Shown here in pieces: positions 14,745 through 23,092 of a DNA stretch of 64,000 nt (its first letter is position 1; each line of letters begins with the position of its first letter). The notes under the pieces are model-generated. The model saw nothing but the letters and a program-made list of their open reading frames with translations. It made no database searches and was not told the origin of the DNA. Origin of the DNA: Phycisphaerae bacterium (GTDB lineage: Bacteria > Chloroflexota > Anaerolineae > 4572-78 > J111). The stretch is taken from NCBI GenBank assembly GCA_028285035.1, contig JANQQF010000126.1:142062-206061 (forward strand), given 5' to 3'. Both the position numbers and the translations under genes were made by a program.

Positions 14745-15983
14745 ATGAAAACATTAAAAATTTTATTGCTGATGCTTATTACACTTGTTGGTCTCGGCTC
14801 GGCGTCACCAACGCTGGCCTGTGGCGGACTATTTTGCCAAAATATTCCGGTTGATCAGGCAGCCGAGCGAATCATCTTTACGGTTGATCCTGATACGGTC
14901 TCGGCCTATGTCCAAATCAATTACACAGGTGATGCACCCAATTTTGCCTGGGTTGTGCCGGTTCCAGCTGTCCCCCAGGTGGATGTTGCTGAGATTGAGG
15001 CCTTCAATGAATTGCAAGCAGCCACTGACCCTGTCTTTATGCTTCCACCTATCCCTGACTGTATGTTTGAGCCAGTGGCGGAGATGGCATTTGAGGAGGA
15101 GAGTATGGAGGAATCAGAAGAATCTGCTGCTGATGTTACCGTTTTTGCCAGTGGTGAGGCCGGACCCTATGCCTTTGATGTGGTGGGGACGGAAACAGAA
15201 AATGCCAGTGCCTTGATTGATTGGCTAAATGAGAACAACTATCGCATCACCCCGGAGATGGAGCCGCTAGTCTTCGTTTATGTGCGGGAAAAAATGCTCT
15301 TTTTGGCAATGAAACTTCAGCCAGAGCAGGGCGTGCAGGATATTCAGCCTGTAAAAATGACCTACGAGTCACAACGGCCGATGATTCCCATCCGCTTGAC
15401 GGCCGTCGCAGCAATGCCAAATATGGGCATCTACACTTGGGTTTTTGGTCGAGGGCAAGCTGAAGCCCAAAATTATGCGAGCTTGCAAATCTCAAATGAT
15501 GATATTCAGCTCACCAACGCTTTTGCAGGTAGCACTAATTATTTGCAGATGGTTGGGGATGGTATCGATCGGTTTGGTGGACTAGCCTTTATCACCGAAT
15601 ATGCGCAGCCCTCCAGCGAGTTGGCGGTGGTTGACCCCCTGTTGCGTGAACTGCGCCAAAAATACCCTTACGTAACTCGCGTCTATGGCCAATTGTCACC
15701 AGAAGAGATGACCGTTGATCCCGTGTTTGATTTTAATAATCAGCTTCCAGATATCTCAAATGTCCGTGATTTAACCTATCGCACCGACCTTTATCCCTGC
15801 AATATCGATGATAATGATAATGGTGATGAAACATCAATCGTAATTTCTAATAATGATCAGACCGAAGGTTTAGCTGATATCATTAATACGGATTTGCTAA
15901 CGGGTGCGATATTGGCAACTTGTCTCATTTTGCTTGGGACGGCCATTGGTGGTGGTGTCGTGTGGCTGGGCCGACGACGATAG
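14745..15983 (+). CDS. DUF2330 domain membrane-anchored exported protein
   Basis: 412 residues with a ribosome binding site (AAGGAGA) before ATG. A signal peptide (residues 1-25) ends at the LACGGLFC segment, whose conserved Cys pair opens the DUF2330 domain; QAAERIIFTVDPDTVSAYVQINYTG and FAWVVPVPAVPQVDVAE are its diagnostic segments. A short acidic insert lies near residue 120, and the C-terminus has a membrane helix (LLTGAILATCLILLGTAIGGGVVWL) ending in Arg residues. The protein is therefore anchored outside the cell. The family has no known activity. It follows the DUF4349 lipoprotein gene on the same strand. Confidence 0.88.
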   Translation: MKTLKILLLMLITLVGLGSASPTLACGGLFCQNIPVDQAAERIIFTVDPDTVSAYVQINYTGDAPNFAWVVPVPAVPQVDVAEIEAFNELQAATDPVFMLPPIPDCMFEPVAEMAFEEESMEESEESAADVTVFASGEAGPYAFDVVGTETENASALIDWLNENNYRITPEMEPLVFVYVREKMLFLAMKLQPEQGVQDIQPVKMTYESQRPMIPIRLTAVAAMPNMGIYTWVFGRGQAEAQNYASLQISNDDIQLTNAFAGSTNYLQMVGDGIDRFGGLAFITEYAQPSSELAVVDPLLRELRQKYPYVTRVYGQLSPEEMTVDPVFDFNNQLPDISNVRDLTYRTDLYPCNIDDNDNGDETSIVISNNDQTEGLADIINTDLLTGAILATCLILLGTAIGGGVVWLGRRR

Positions 15984-15997
15984 ATTTGAGATTAATC

Positions 15998-16843
15998 TCA
16001 AAGAATTATCTCCGTATGTCGATGTAAGTGACAATCTAAATTAACAGCAAGGGGCAGGGCGGCGATATGTGTTGGATAATATTCCACCCGAACATCCATT
16101 GCGGTGTTCACGCCGCCCCAACCCTGTGGCCCAATACCTGTGGCATTGATCAAATCCAGTAGCTCAAGTTCGAGAGCCGCGTAGCGAGGGTCAGGGTGAC
16201 GTTGTCCCATTTCGCGCATTAGCGCTTTTTTGCCCAAGAGCGCAGCCATTTCCATTGTTCCCCCAACGCCAACGCCAACCACAACAGGCGGGCAAGCATT
16301 GGGGCCCGCCTCTTCCACACAGCGGATGACTTCCGCTTTGACCCCAGCCAGCTCTTGCGCGGGTGTTAACATTTTGACCCAACTCATATTTTCAGCCCCA
16401 AAGCCCTTTGCCGCAATTGTTAAGTGCAACTGATTGCCGGGAACAAGCTCAAAGTGGATGATAGGCGGGGTGTTATTCTGTGTGTTTTTGCGGTCAAAGA
16501 GCGGTTCAGCTACCATAGAATTTCGCAGATAACCTGCTTCGTAGCCCTGCCGAACCCCCTCAGTAATCGCCTCTCGTAAATCACCGCCGATAAGACGTAC
16601 CTCTTGCCCCAGCCTAACAAAAATAATAGCCATTCCTGTATCCTGACACATCGGCACTTGTTGGGCTGAAGCAATCTTCCGATTCTCAACAATATCTTGC
16701 ATAGCCTGCCGCCCCGCCGGTGAAGGCTCTGTTTCCAAAATATCGACCAACTTGATCATCGTTGGATCAGGTGTATGAAAATTAATGGTTTGTACTGCTT
16801 TTCGAATCTCATCGGTGACTGTTTCAACGGTGATCGTTTTCAT
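15998..16843 (-). CDS. class I fumarate hydratase/tartrate dehydratase, alpha (N-terminal) subunit
   Basis: 281 residues. The three Cys ligands of the [4Fe-4S] cluster are visible: MCQDTG (Cys 66), GPNACPPVVVG, and NLDCHLHRH near the C-terminus. GVGVGGTMEMAALLGKKAL is also a family signature. Two-subunit class I fumarases need a separate beta subunit, which is not adjacent here: the downstream neighbour is the convergent DUF2330 gene and the upstream one is divergent. ATG 16843 is chosen because the protein starts MKTITVE as in relatives; a frame extending to 16942 adds non-homologous sequence. The substrate could be fumarate or tartrate. Confidence 0.88.
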   Translation of the reverse strand: MKTITVETVTDEIRKAVQTINFHTPDPTMIKLVDILETEPSPAGRQAMQDIVENRKIASAQQVPMCQDTGMAIIFVRLGQEVRLIGGDLREAITEGVRQGYEAGYLRNSMVAEPLFDRKNTQNNTPPIIHFELVPGNQLHLTIAAKGFGAENMSWVKMLTPAQELAGVKAEVIRCVEEAGPNACPPVVVGVGVGGTMEMAALLGKKALMREMGQRHPDPRYAALELELLDLINATGIGPQGWGGVNTAMDVRVEYYPTHIAALPLAVNLDCHLHRHTEIIL

Positions 16844-17105
16844 AGGTAATTGGCCTCGCAGGTTAAAAAATCGGACTTGATTAAAAGATGTCGCGACTTG
16901 AATGGACCAGTCTAGCATATCCATTGAGATGAAGTGGTGCAAATTTAACAGATACCCCCTATCTGCGAGCTACAGACGGCTACCCCTAATTTCGAATGTG
17001 CATTTTTTAAAAAAGCTGCTATCATGTCAGCGCTATTTATTTAATCTTGAACACTGTGTTTGTGGATTAAGATAGTAGATTTTTCCAGACAAGCAGGAGA
17101 GTGCT

Positions 17106-17744
17106 ATGACTATTCTGGGGCTTAATACATTAGATTTATTGATCTTAGTTATTATTTTGATTGGGATGTTGATTGGAATGGCTCGAGGCGTAGTCCCTCA
17201 AATCATTTCAATAGTCAGTTTTTGGTTGTCATTGGTTGTTACATTGTGGTTATACAAGGCCTTTAGTTTTCGTATTCTGCAAGGATTGGGAATGGGGGAA
17301 ACCGCAGCGGATGTATTTGCTTTTCTCATTGTGATTACGGTGGTATTCCAAACGGTACGTATACTCGTATCGATGTTAATGACTCCGCCAGAAGATAAGA
17401 AGAAGAAAAAGAAAAGCCAGGATGATCCGCTCGCTGAGGCAGCAAAATCGGCTAGTCAACGATTTATTCTTGGCCCGATCAACCTTTTGGGTGGCGGATT
17501 TATGGGGATTGTTTTATCCATTCTATGGCTCGCTATCTTTCTAGGCGTTGCCCAATTTTTATTTCAACCCACCGATTTACCAGCTGGCGTTGGGGCAACA
17601 ACTCGTCGTATGGCCTTCCAATTGGATGGATCACTTTTATTGGGCTACTTTAATTACTTGCTGTGGCTTCTGGTCCAATCTTTAAATCTATTTACACCGA
17701 GCTACGCTGACATTCTTCGGAAGGTTGTGCTAACGCTCTTTTAA
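17106..17744 (+). CDS. CvpA family membrane protein
   Basis: 212 residues with a ribosome binding site (AGGAGA) before ATG. It has the CvpA layout: NTLDLLILVIILIGMLIGMARG at the N-terminus, four hydrophobic segments, a lysine-rich cytoplasmic loop (KKKKKKSQDD) in the middle, and the FILGPINLLGGGFMGIV segment at the third helix. The founding member was linked to colicin V production; in many bacteria the gene precedes mutS2, as it does here (193 bases), an arrangement I also know from Firmicutes. Its function is still not firmly known. Confidence 0.85.
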   Translation: MTILGLNTLDLLILVIILIGMLIGMARGVVPQIISIVSFWLSLVVTLWLYKAFSFRILQGLGMGETAADVFAFLIVITVVFQTVRILVSMLMTPPEDKKKKKKSQDDPLAEAAKSASQRFILGPINLLGGGFMGIVLSILWLAIFLGVAQFLFQPTDLPAGVGATTRRMAFQLDGSLLLGYFNYLLWLLVQSLNLFTPSYADILRKVVLTLF

Positions 17745-17936
17745 GTATTTGGCAGAAAGTTTTGGGAAATAAAAGATTGCTCAAAAACTGAAAATAGCTC
17801 CAAATGTTGTCAATTTCATGCCAAATCTAGAAGTAAACGACCAATTTTATCTCATTATTGAGCAAGAATCGCTAGTTGATATTTATCGGTTTTTCTAAAC
17901 ATTCTTGCCGTTTACTTAATAAGTTTATTCTTTAAA

Positions 17937-20411
17937 ATGCAACAAAGACATCTGAACACCCTTGAATATCCAAAAATTCTGGAGAAGCTGGCCGCATACA
18001 CAATGTTTGCGGCCAGTAAATCTTTGGCATTATCTTTAATGCCCTCCCCTTATTTTTCCGAAGTACAAACCCGCCAGGCTGAAACAACTGAAGCCTATCG
18101 CCTCTTGTCTCAAAAACCCAATGTTGGGGTAGGGGGCGCGCGTGATGTTCGCTCTTTGGCGGAACGAACACAACGCGGCAGTGTCTTGACGCCTAATGAG
18201 TTGCTGGAAGTCCGGCAGACCTTGATTGCAGCCCGTGATTTGCAACGCACCTTGATTCGTTTGGAGGAACATTATCCGCTTCTGGCTGATATGGCGGCTC
18301 GTATCGAGGAATGTCCAGGGGTAGTTCACGCTATCGGGCAGGCGATCGATGAGCGTGGCGAGGTGAAAAGTAGCGCTAGTCCAGAGTTGGCGGCTATTCG
18401 CCGAAATTTGGAAACGGCCCACGGTCGTTTGATGGAAAAGCTCAATCGTTTGGTTGCTTCTTCACGTTCGAAGCAATATTTACAAGAAGCCCTGGTCACC
18501 CAACGTCAGGGACGATATGTCGTTCCCCTGAAGGCTGAATTCAAAGGTAAGATACAAGGAATTGTCCACGATCAAAGTGCCAGCGGGGCTACACTATTTA
18601 TTGAACCGCTATCTACGGTTGAAATGAATAACAAATGGCGTGAGTTGCAATTAGCTGAGCAAGATGAAATCCGAAAAATTCTAGTTGGCTTATCTGATAT
18701 CGTTAGCGAACAGTATCGATTTATTCAGCATACCGTCGAGGCACTGGCAGATCTGGATCTAGCCTTTGCCAAAGCAAAGTATGCCGAGGCGATTGATGCT
18801 GTAGAACCATTTATATTCAGCCTAGCTGAACCTGCTCAAACTCAAGCCGATGATGAAGCCGAGAATGGAATCCAATTTAAGTTGATGACTGCCCGTCATC
18901 CTTTATTGGATCCTGAGAGCGTGGTGCCAATTAATGTTGTTTTGCCAGAGGCAACTCGAATTTTGACGATTACGGGACCTAATACCGGTGGAAAGACGGT
19001 CTCTCTAAAAACTGTAGGGGTGCTGGCCGCAATGGCTCAGGCTGGCTTACGAATTCCAGTAGCCGAAGGCTCGGGGCTGCCCGTATTTAGTCAAATATTC
19101 GCTGATATTGGTGATGAACAATCGATTGAACAAAATCTATCAACCTTTTCTGGTCATATGACTAATATCGTCAAGATTTTGGCTGACAGCGATAAATATT
19201 CGCTAGTTATCTTTGATGAGCTAGGCGCGGGGACTGATCCGATTGAAGGTTCAGCGTTAGCGCGAGCTATCTTGAATCATCTTTTGGAGAATGAAGTCAC
19301 CACCTTTGTGGCAACGCACTACTCCGAATTGAAAGCCTTTGCCCATACAACGCCAGGGGTGGCCAATGCCAGTATGGAATTTGACCCTGAAACATTATCG
19401 CCAACCTATCGGTTACAAATCGGTATTCCAGGTGCATCTAATGCGTTCGCAATTGCCCAAAGACTGGGGTTATCGCAGGAGATTATCAATCAAGCCCAAG
19501 GGCTAATCGGCGAGAATGCTCAAAAAGTCGAGGCAATGCTAGCTGAAATCCGTGCACAGACTGAAGCCGCTCATCAGATTCGTCAACAGGCTGAAGTTGA
19601 GCGTTTGGAGGCTGAAAAGCACAAAAATACTCTGGATGAACGTCTCAAAAATATTGCCGATGAGCGGCGTGATATTCTTAGCTCGGTACGAGCGGATGCT
19701 CGGCGTGAAATTAAGGCGGTACGCCAAGAAATTCGGGAGCTAAAAGAGCAAGCAAAACAACAAATTGAAACTCAAGAAGCAGCCTATCAAAAAGCAGTTC
19801 AAGAGACGCAATCTGTTGTAAATGAGGCAATGGATGACCAAAAAGAAGTGGTTGTATCCGATTCTTTTGAAGTAATTGATGAAAAGTTAGAAAAAGTTGA
19901 TACTGAGGTTAAATCTAAAGCCCAACCCAAGCCTCAGCCCAAACCAAAACGTAGTGGCCCTGTTGCTCCGGGGGATCAAGTCTTTATCAAGCAGTTCAAC
20001 ACGGTTGGAGAGGTTGTGCAGGTCCAAAATAAACAGGTTGAAGTTCAATTAGGTAACTTTCGGGCCTCTGTTTCGCTCGATGAGGTTGAGCTACGATCAA
20101 AAAGGGCGGCCAAGAAGAGTGAGCCTGTCACCTCCAAAATCAAGGTGCCAGAGGTTGAGTCACCAGGTATGGAATTGGATTTGCGAGGGCAGGTTGTGTC
20201 GGATGCCTTGTCCTTGCTTGATCAATATTTAGATCAAGCCTTTTTAGCCAGGCTGCCTTGGGTGCGAGTTATTCATGGCAAGGGCAGCGGCACACTACGG
20301 CAAGTTGTCCGTCGAGAATTAAGTGGACATCCGGCTGTTTCTTCGCACCGACCTGGCCAGTCTGGTGAAGGTGGTGATGGGGTAACTGTGGCTCAGTTAG
20401 CTGTGAATTAG
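17937..20411 (+). CDS. mutS2: MutS2 family protein (P-loop ATPase with C-terminal Smr nuclease domain)
   Basis: 824 residues. The core and clamp occupy residues 1-320, the ATPase follows with Walker A ITGPNTGGKTVSLKTVG (about 345) and Walker B/signature DELGAGTDPIEGSALARA, then a long coiled coil with EIRAQTEAAHQIR-type heptads. A Pro/Lys linker (QPKPQPKPK) leads to a KOW-like segment and the Smr domain with LDLRG (about 745), HGKGSGTLR (about 779) and EGGDGVTVA at the end. MutS2 acts in suppression of homologous recombination and in rescue of collided ribosomes. The start ATG lacks a clear Shine-Dalgarno sequence. Confidence 0.95.
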   Translation: MQQRHLNTLEYPKILEKLAAYTMFAASKSLALSLMPSPYFSEVQTRQAETTEAYRLLSQKPNVGVGGARDVRSLAERTQRGSVLTPNELLEVRQTLIAARDLQRTLIRLEEHYPLLADMAARIEECPGVVHAIGQAIDERGEVKSSASPELAAIRRNLETAHGRLMEKLNRLVASSRSKQYLQEALVTQRQGRYVVPLKAEFKGKIQGIVHDQSASGATLFIEPLSTVEMNNKWRELQLAEQDEIRKILVGLSDIVSEQYRFIQHTVEALADLDLAFAKAKYAEAIDAVEPFIFSLAEPAQTQADDEAENGIQFKLMTARHPLLDPESVVPINVVLPEATRILTITGPNTGGKTVSLKTVGVLAAMAQAGLRIPVAEGSGLPVFSQIFADIGDEQSIEQNLSTFSGHMTNIVKILADSDKYSLVIFDELGAGTDPIEGSALARAILNHLLENEVTTFVATHYSELKAFAHTTPGVANASMEFDPETLSPTYRLQIGIPGASNAFAIAQRLGLSQEIINQAQGLIGENAQKVEAMLAEIRAQTEAAHQIRQQAEVERLEAEKHKNTLDERLKNIADERRDILSSVRADARREIKAVRQEIRELKEQAKQQIETQEAAYQKAVQETQSVVNEAMDDQKEVVVSDSFEVIDEKLEKVDTEVKSKAQPKPQPKPKRSGPVAPGDQVFIKQFNTVGEVVQVQNKQVEVQLGNFRASVSLDEVELRSKRAAKKSEPVTSKIKVPEVESPGMELDLRGQVVSDALSLLDQYLDQAFLARLPWVRVIHGKGSGTLRQVVRRELSGHPAVSSHRPGQSGEGGDGVTVAQLAVN

Positions 20412-20440
20412 ATGAATGGCAGTTAGTGGGGAAAATAGCA

Positions 20441-20475
20441 GGACGCTCCTGTGCCTCCCAACACAATGAGCGTCC
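20441..20475 (+). terminator. hairpin after mutS2, weak terminator candidate
   Basis: GGACGCTC (20441-20448) pairs perfectly with GAGCGTCC (20468-20475) across a 19-nt loop. No T-run follows, so termination by this stem alone is doubtful. It lies 30 bases past the mutS2 stop and before a convergent gene. Confidence 0.35.
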
Positions 20476-20536
20476 AAGTTCAAGTTGTCAAATTAAGAAG
20501 ATGCTAAGTTTATCCTGAGTTGCTCAGCGTGTATTA

Positions 20537-20803
20537 TTATCCAATAGAGCTTACTAATATTACGCCCATAATGCCGACAATTGAGACGCCCAGTGCGTAG
20601 AACAATGCGCCTTGGATCATATCAGCAAAACTTCGTTCGCGATTATTTCTGGCTTCACCTTTTAGACGCACTTCTTTTTCGCGGGCTTTGCTCGCTTCGC
20701 TACGCATTTTATCTGCTTCACGTCGCTTATTTGTAGCGGCTGAAAATGCCCAACCTGCTACACTTCCTAATACTCCCCCGATGATGATACTTAATGCATC
20801 CAT
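20537..20803 (-). CDS. small membrane protein with two hydrophobic ends (88 aa)
   Basis: 88 residues with a good ribosome binding site (GGGAGG) upstream of ATG 20803. Residues 1-24 form a glycine-zipper helix (IIIGGVLGSVAGWAFSAA). Residues 26-60 are a highly charged helix (KRREADKMRSEASKAREKEVRLKGEARNN, split by Arg/Glu), and residues 64-88 form a second membrane segment. No family was recognised. It resembles small glycine-zipper membrane proteins, with both ends in the membrane and a charged cytoplasmic helix between them. It is convergent with mutS2. Confidence 0.65.
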   Translation of the reverse strand: MDALSIIIGGVLGSVAGWAFSAATNKRREADKMRSEASKAREKEVRLKGEARNNRERSFADMIQGALFYALGVSIVGIMGVILVSSIG

Positions 20804-21040
20804 GATACGTTATCCTCCCAAGATAAGATACCACTTGATTTTGAACCCTTCCATTTGAGTTGAAAAATCTTCCTAAAACTCCTAGACACTAGAGGGTTTC
20901 CGCTACAAAACTTTATGTCTTGTTTTCTTTACGCTATCTTTACGCAAAGTATAACACACATTTTTGGAAAATAGAAGACCCTAAAGTACTAATTTTAAGG
21001 TTGTGGGACTAAGTTCCTAAAATTTTCTCTTTGAGTAACA

Positions 21041-21079
21041 AAAAACACACTTCTAAAGCGATTAGAAGTGTGTTTTTTT
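21041..21079. terminator. strong bidirectional intrinsic terminator
   Basis: AAAAACACACTTCTAA (21041-21056) pairs perfectly with TTAGAAGTGTGTTTTT (21062-21077) around a 5-nt loop. It lies 15 bases beyond the stop of the PSP1 gene on the minus strand. The A/T outer part of the stem provides the U-tract in both directions. Confidence 0.88.
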
Positions 21080-21093
21080 GTGTCAGAAATAAG

Positions 21094-21981
21094 CTATTCT
21101 GTGGGCTTTTGATCTGGTCTTTTCTTCTTTTTACCTTTGCCTTTTGGGTTACCACCTTGCTTTCGTTCCTTCTTCTCAAACGGCTGAATTTCATCAAGAG
21201 GGACTTCTACGTGTTGCTCACCTTCCTCAACCTCAAGCAAAATACTTTCCTTGAGGACGTTCAGCCCTCGAACCGTGCCCATAACCCCTTCAACGGTTTT
21301 GACCTGAGTGTTGACCCTTGGCATTTTTGCCTTCATCTCAGTGTAAAACTCATCCTCATAAGCCAAGCAGCAAAGTAACCGACCGCATAGCCCCGAAATT
21401 TCTGAGGGGGCCAAGGGGAGACCCTGATGTTTGGCCATTCGAATTGAGACGGGGTGGAACTCTGTTAGCCAACTGGAGCAGCATAACTGTCGACCACAGC
21501 GACCATAACCGTCCAATATTTTTGTTTCATCTCGGGCCCCAACTTGCTTCATTTCAATCCGAGTTCGTAATTCTCGAGCAAGTTCTTTCACCAGATCCCG
21601 AAAGTCAACTCGTTGCTCAGCGGTGAATGAAAAAAGAATGCGAGAGCCATCAAAGTTGTAATTTGCCTGAATGACTTTGATCGGGATTTTTAGCCGGGCC
21701 ACAATCTCATTGCATACATCTATAGCCATCGGTTCTTGTGTTTTGTAATACTCAGCTTCCAACAAATCGGGGGGGGTTGCGCGACGTAGTACTCGCTTTA
21801 GCTTGCCCTTTATTTCACTTTTTGGAACTTGTTTGGTGGGCATGACAACCGTACCCAGTTCTGTCCCACGCGCTGTTTCTACAATAACCCGATCCTCGAC
21901 GTCTAAATCAGAGAAATCGTCAGGATCAAAGTAATATATTTTTGTAACTGGCGTAAATCTAATTCCCACAACATTTAGCAT
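21094..21981 (-). CDS. ricT: PSP1 domain protein, RicT/YaaT-like
   Basis: 295 residues with GAGG 7 bases before ATG. The PSP1 C-terminal domain is complete: VIVETARGTELGTV, AEYYKTQEPMAIDVC, LFSFTAEQRVDFRDLVKELA. Two cysteine clusters, GRCGRQLCCSSWL and GLCGRLLCCLAYEDEFY, correspond to the [4Fe-4S]-binding Cys residues known in B. subtilis RicT (YaaT). RicT works with RicA and RicF in RNase Y-dependent mRNA maturation; I see no ricA or ricF here. The C-terminus is a lysine-rich tail. It directly follows holB, the same order as holB-yaaT in Firmicutes. Confidence 0.88.
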   Translation of the reverse strand: MLNVVGIRFTPVTKIYYFDPDDFSDLDVEDRVIVETARGTELGTVVMPTKQVPKSEIKGKLKRVLRRATPPDLLEAEYYKTQEPMAIDVCNEIVARLKIPIKVIQANYNFDGSRILFSFTAEQRVDFRDLVKELARELRTRIEMKQVGARDETKILDGYGRCGRQLCCSSWLTEFHPVSIRMAKHQGLPLAPSEISGLCGRLLCCLAYEDEFYTEMKAKMPRVNTQVKTVEGVMGTVRGLNVLKESILLEVEEGEQHVEVPLDEIQPFEKKERKQGGNPKGKGKKKKRPDQKPTE

Positions 21982-22022
21982 CGTTATGCCTCAATAAATT
22001 TAAAGGGAAGTAACATTTTCAA

Positions 22023-23036
22023 TTATGTTCGGCCCAGCTTGAATTTCGGTAATCTGAGTAACAATACTTCTAAATTAAGTCGAGGATTGACGTTGTAGTC
22101 TATATTTAGGATCGCCTTACGTAAATAATCGACCATCTCCTTGGCTTGTTCTAGCGTACTCTGTGCCGCAACATTTTGTAATTGGGACTCCCAATCTAAG
22201 TTGATAATTTTTGTTTGTGTACCACTTTTCAATAGCAATAAATCACGCCATATTGTCAACCAGATATGCAATGTTTCTTTTAAGGTTGCCTGATCGCGAC
22301 TTAAACCTTGAGCATAGGCCAACCGCTCTGGGCGATGCATTTCAAGAAGATCTAACATATCCTGCAATGACGTTTCTCGATGAACCAAGAGGTTCTCATT
22401 CTCCACACTACGAATAGCCCAGCCCAGCCGACCTGCAGAAAGCTGAGCCAGCAAACCTGCCTGTTCTGATGAAACCTGCCATTGGTTCTCTAACGCCTCG
22501 GCAATTAAGGAGGTGGGGACCGAACGTAATACAACCCCTTGACAGCGCGATACAATCGTTGGGAGCAAAGCCCCAGGATCGACTGTTGTTAAGATGAGAA
22601 CAACCTGAGAGGCAGGCTCTTCAAGCGTTTTTAGCAAGGCATTGGCTGCACTGGTGGTGGCCCGCTCAAAATTGCATAGCACAGTAACCCGATATCGCCC
22701 TTCATAAGGGGACAGGGTTAATTCGCGCTGCAATTCACGAATCTGCTCAATTTTTAGACGTTCTGAGTCGTGATCCAAAATGCGAACATCGGGATGACTC
22801 CCACTAATCATTTTTCGACATGAGCGACATTCACCACAGGGTTTTTGTTCGGCTTGGCAATTCAGATATTGGGCAAAGTAACGGGCTAAAGTTGCTTTGC
22901 CAATATTTGGGGTGCCACTAATGAGCAGCGCGTGAGGAATTCGATCGGCCTGATATTGGCGATCAAATAGCTCCACAGCCCAATCATGACCGATTACTTG
23001 GCTTGATGGTAAAATCATAATTTTGAATTTTACCAT
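22023..23036 (-). CDS. holB: DNA polymerase III delta' subunit
   Basis: 337 residues. AAA+ clamp-loader features: VIGHDWAVELF, P-loop-like SGTPNIGKATLA, a zinc module with CGECRSCRKM, the central LCNFERATTSAANALLKTLEEP, and SRCQGVVLRS. The changed P-loop is expected, since delta' does not hydrolyse ATP in most bacteria. It is part of the clamp-loader complex that places the sliding clamp on DNA. An alternative ATG at 23018 (MILPSSQVIGH) may be the true start; neither has a clear ribosome binding site. The PSP1 gene follows after 41 bases, so they probably form an operon. Confidence 0.9.
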   Translation of the reverse strand: MVKFKIMILPSSQVIGHDWAVELFDRQYQADRIPHALLISGTPNIGKATLARYFAQYLNCQAEQKPCGECRSCRKMISGSHPDVRILDHDSERLKIEQIRELQRELTLSPYEGRYRVTVLCNFERATTSAANALLKTLEEPASQVVLILTTVDPGALLPTIVSRCQGVVLRSVPTSLIAEALENQWQVSSEQAGLLAQLSAGRLGWAIRSVENENLLVHRETSLQDMLDLLEMHRPERLAYAQGLSRDQATLKETLHIWLTIWRDLLLLKSGTQTKIINLDWESQLQNVAAQSTLEQAKEMVDYLRKAILNIDYNVNPRLNLEVLLLRLPKFKLGRT

Positions 23037-23092
23037 AACTGAAGGAATGATCCAATTGCTAGGCAGAAACTATTGTAACAGTTGAGGTTTAA

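Noticed and set aside
22023..23036. Degenerate Walker A in the delta' subunit as evidence of inactivation
   Set aside because: Delta' subunits normally have changed P-loops, so this is not unusual.
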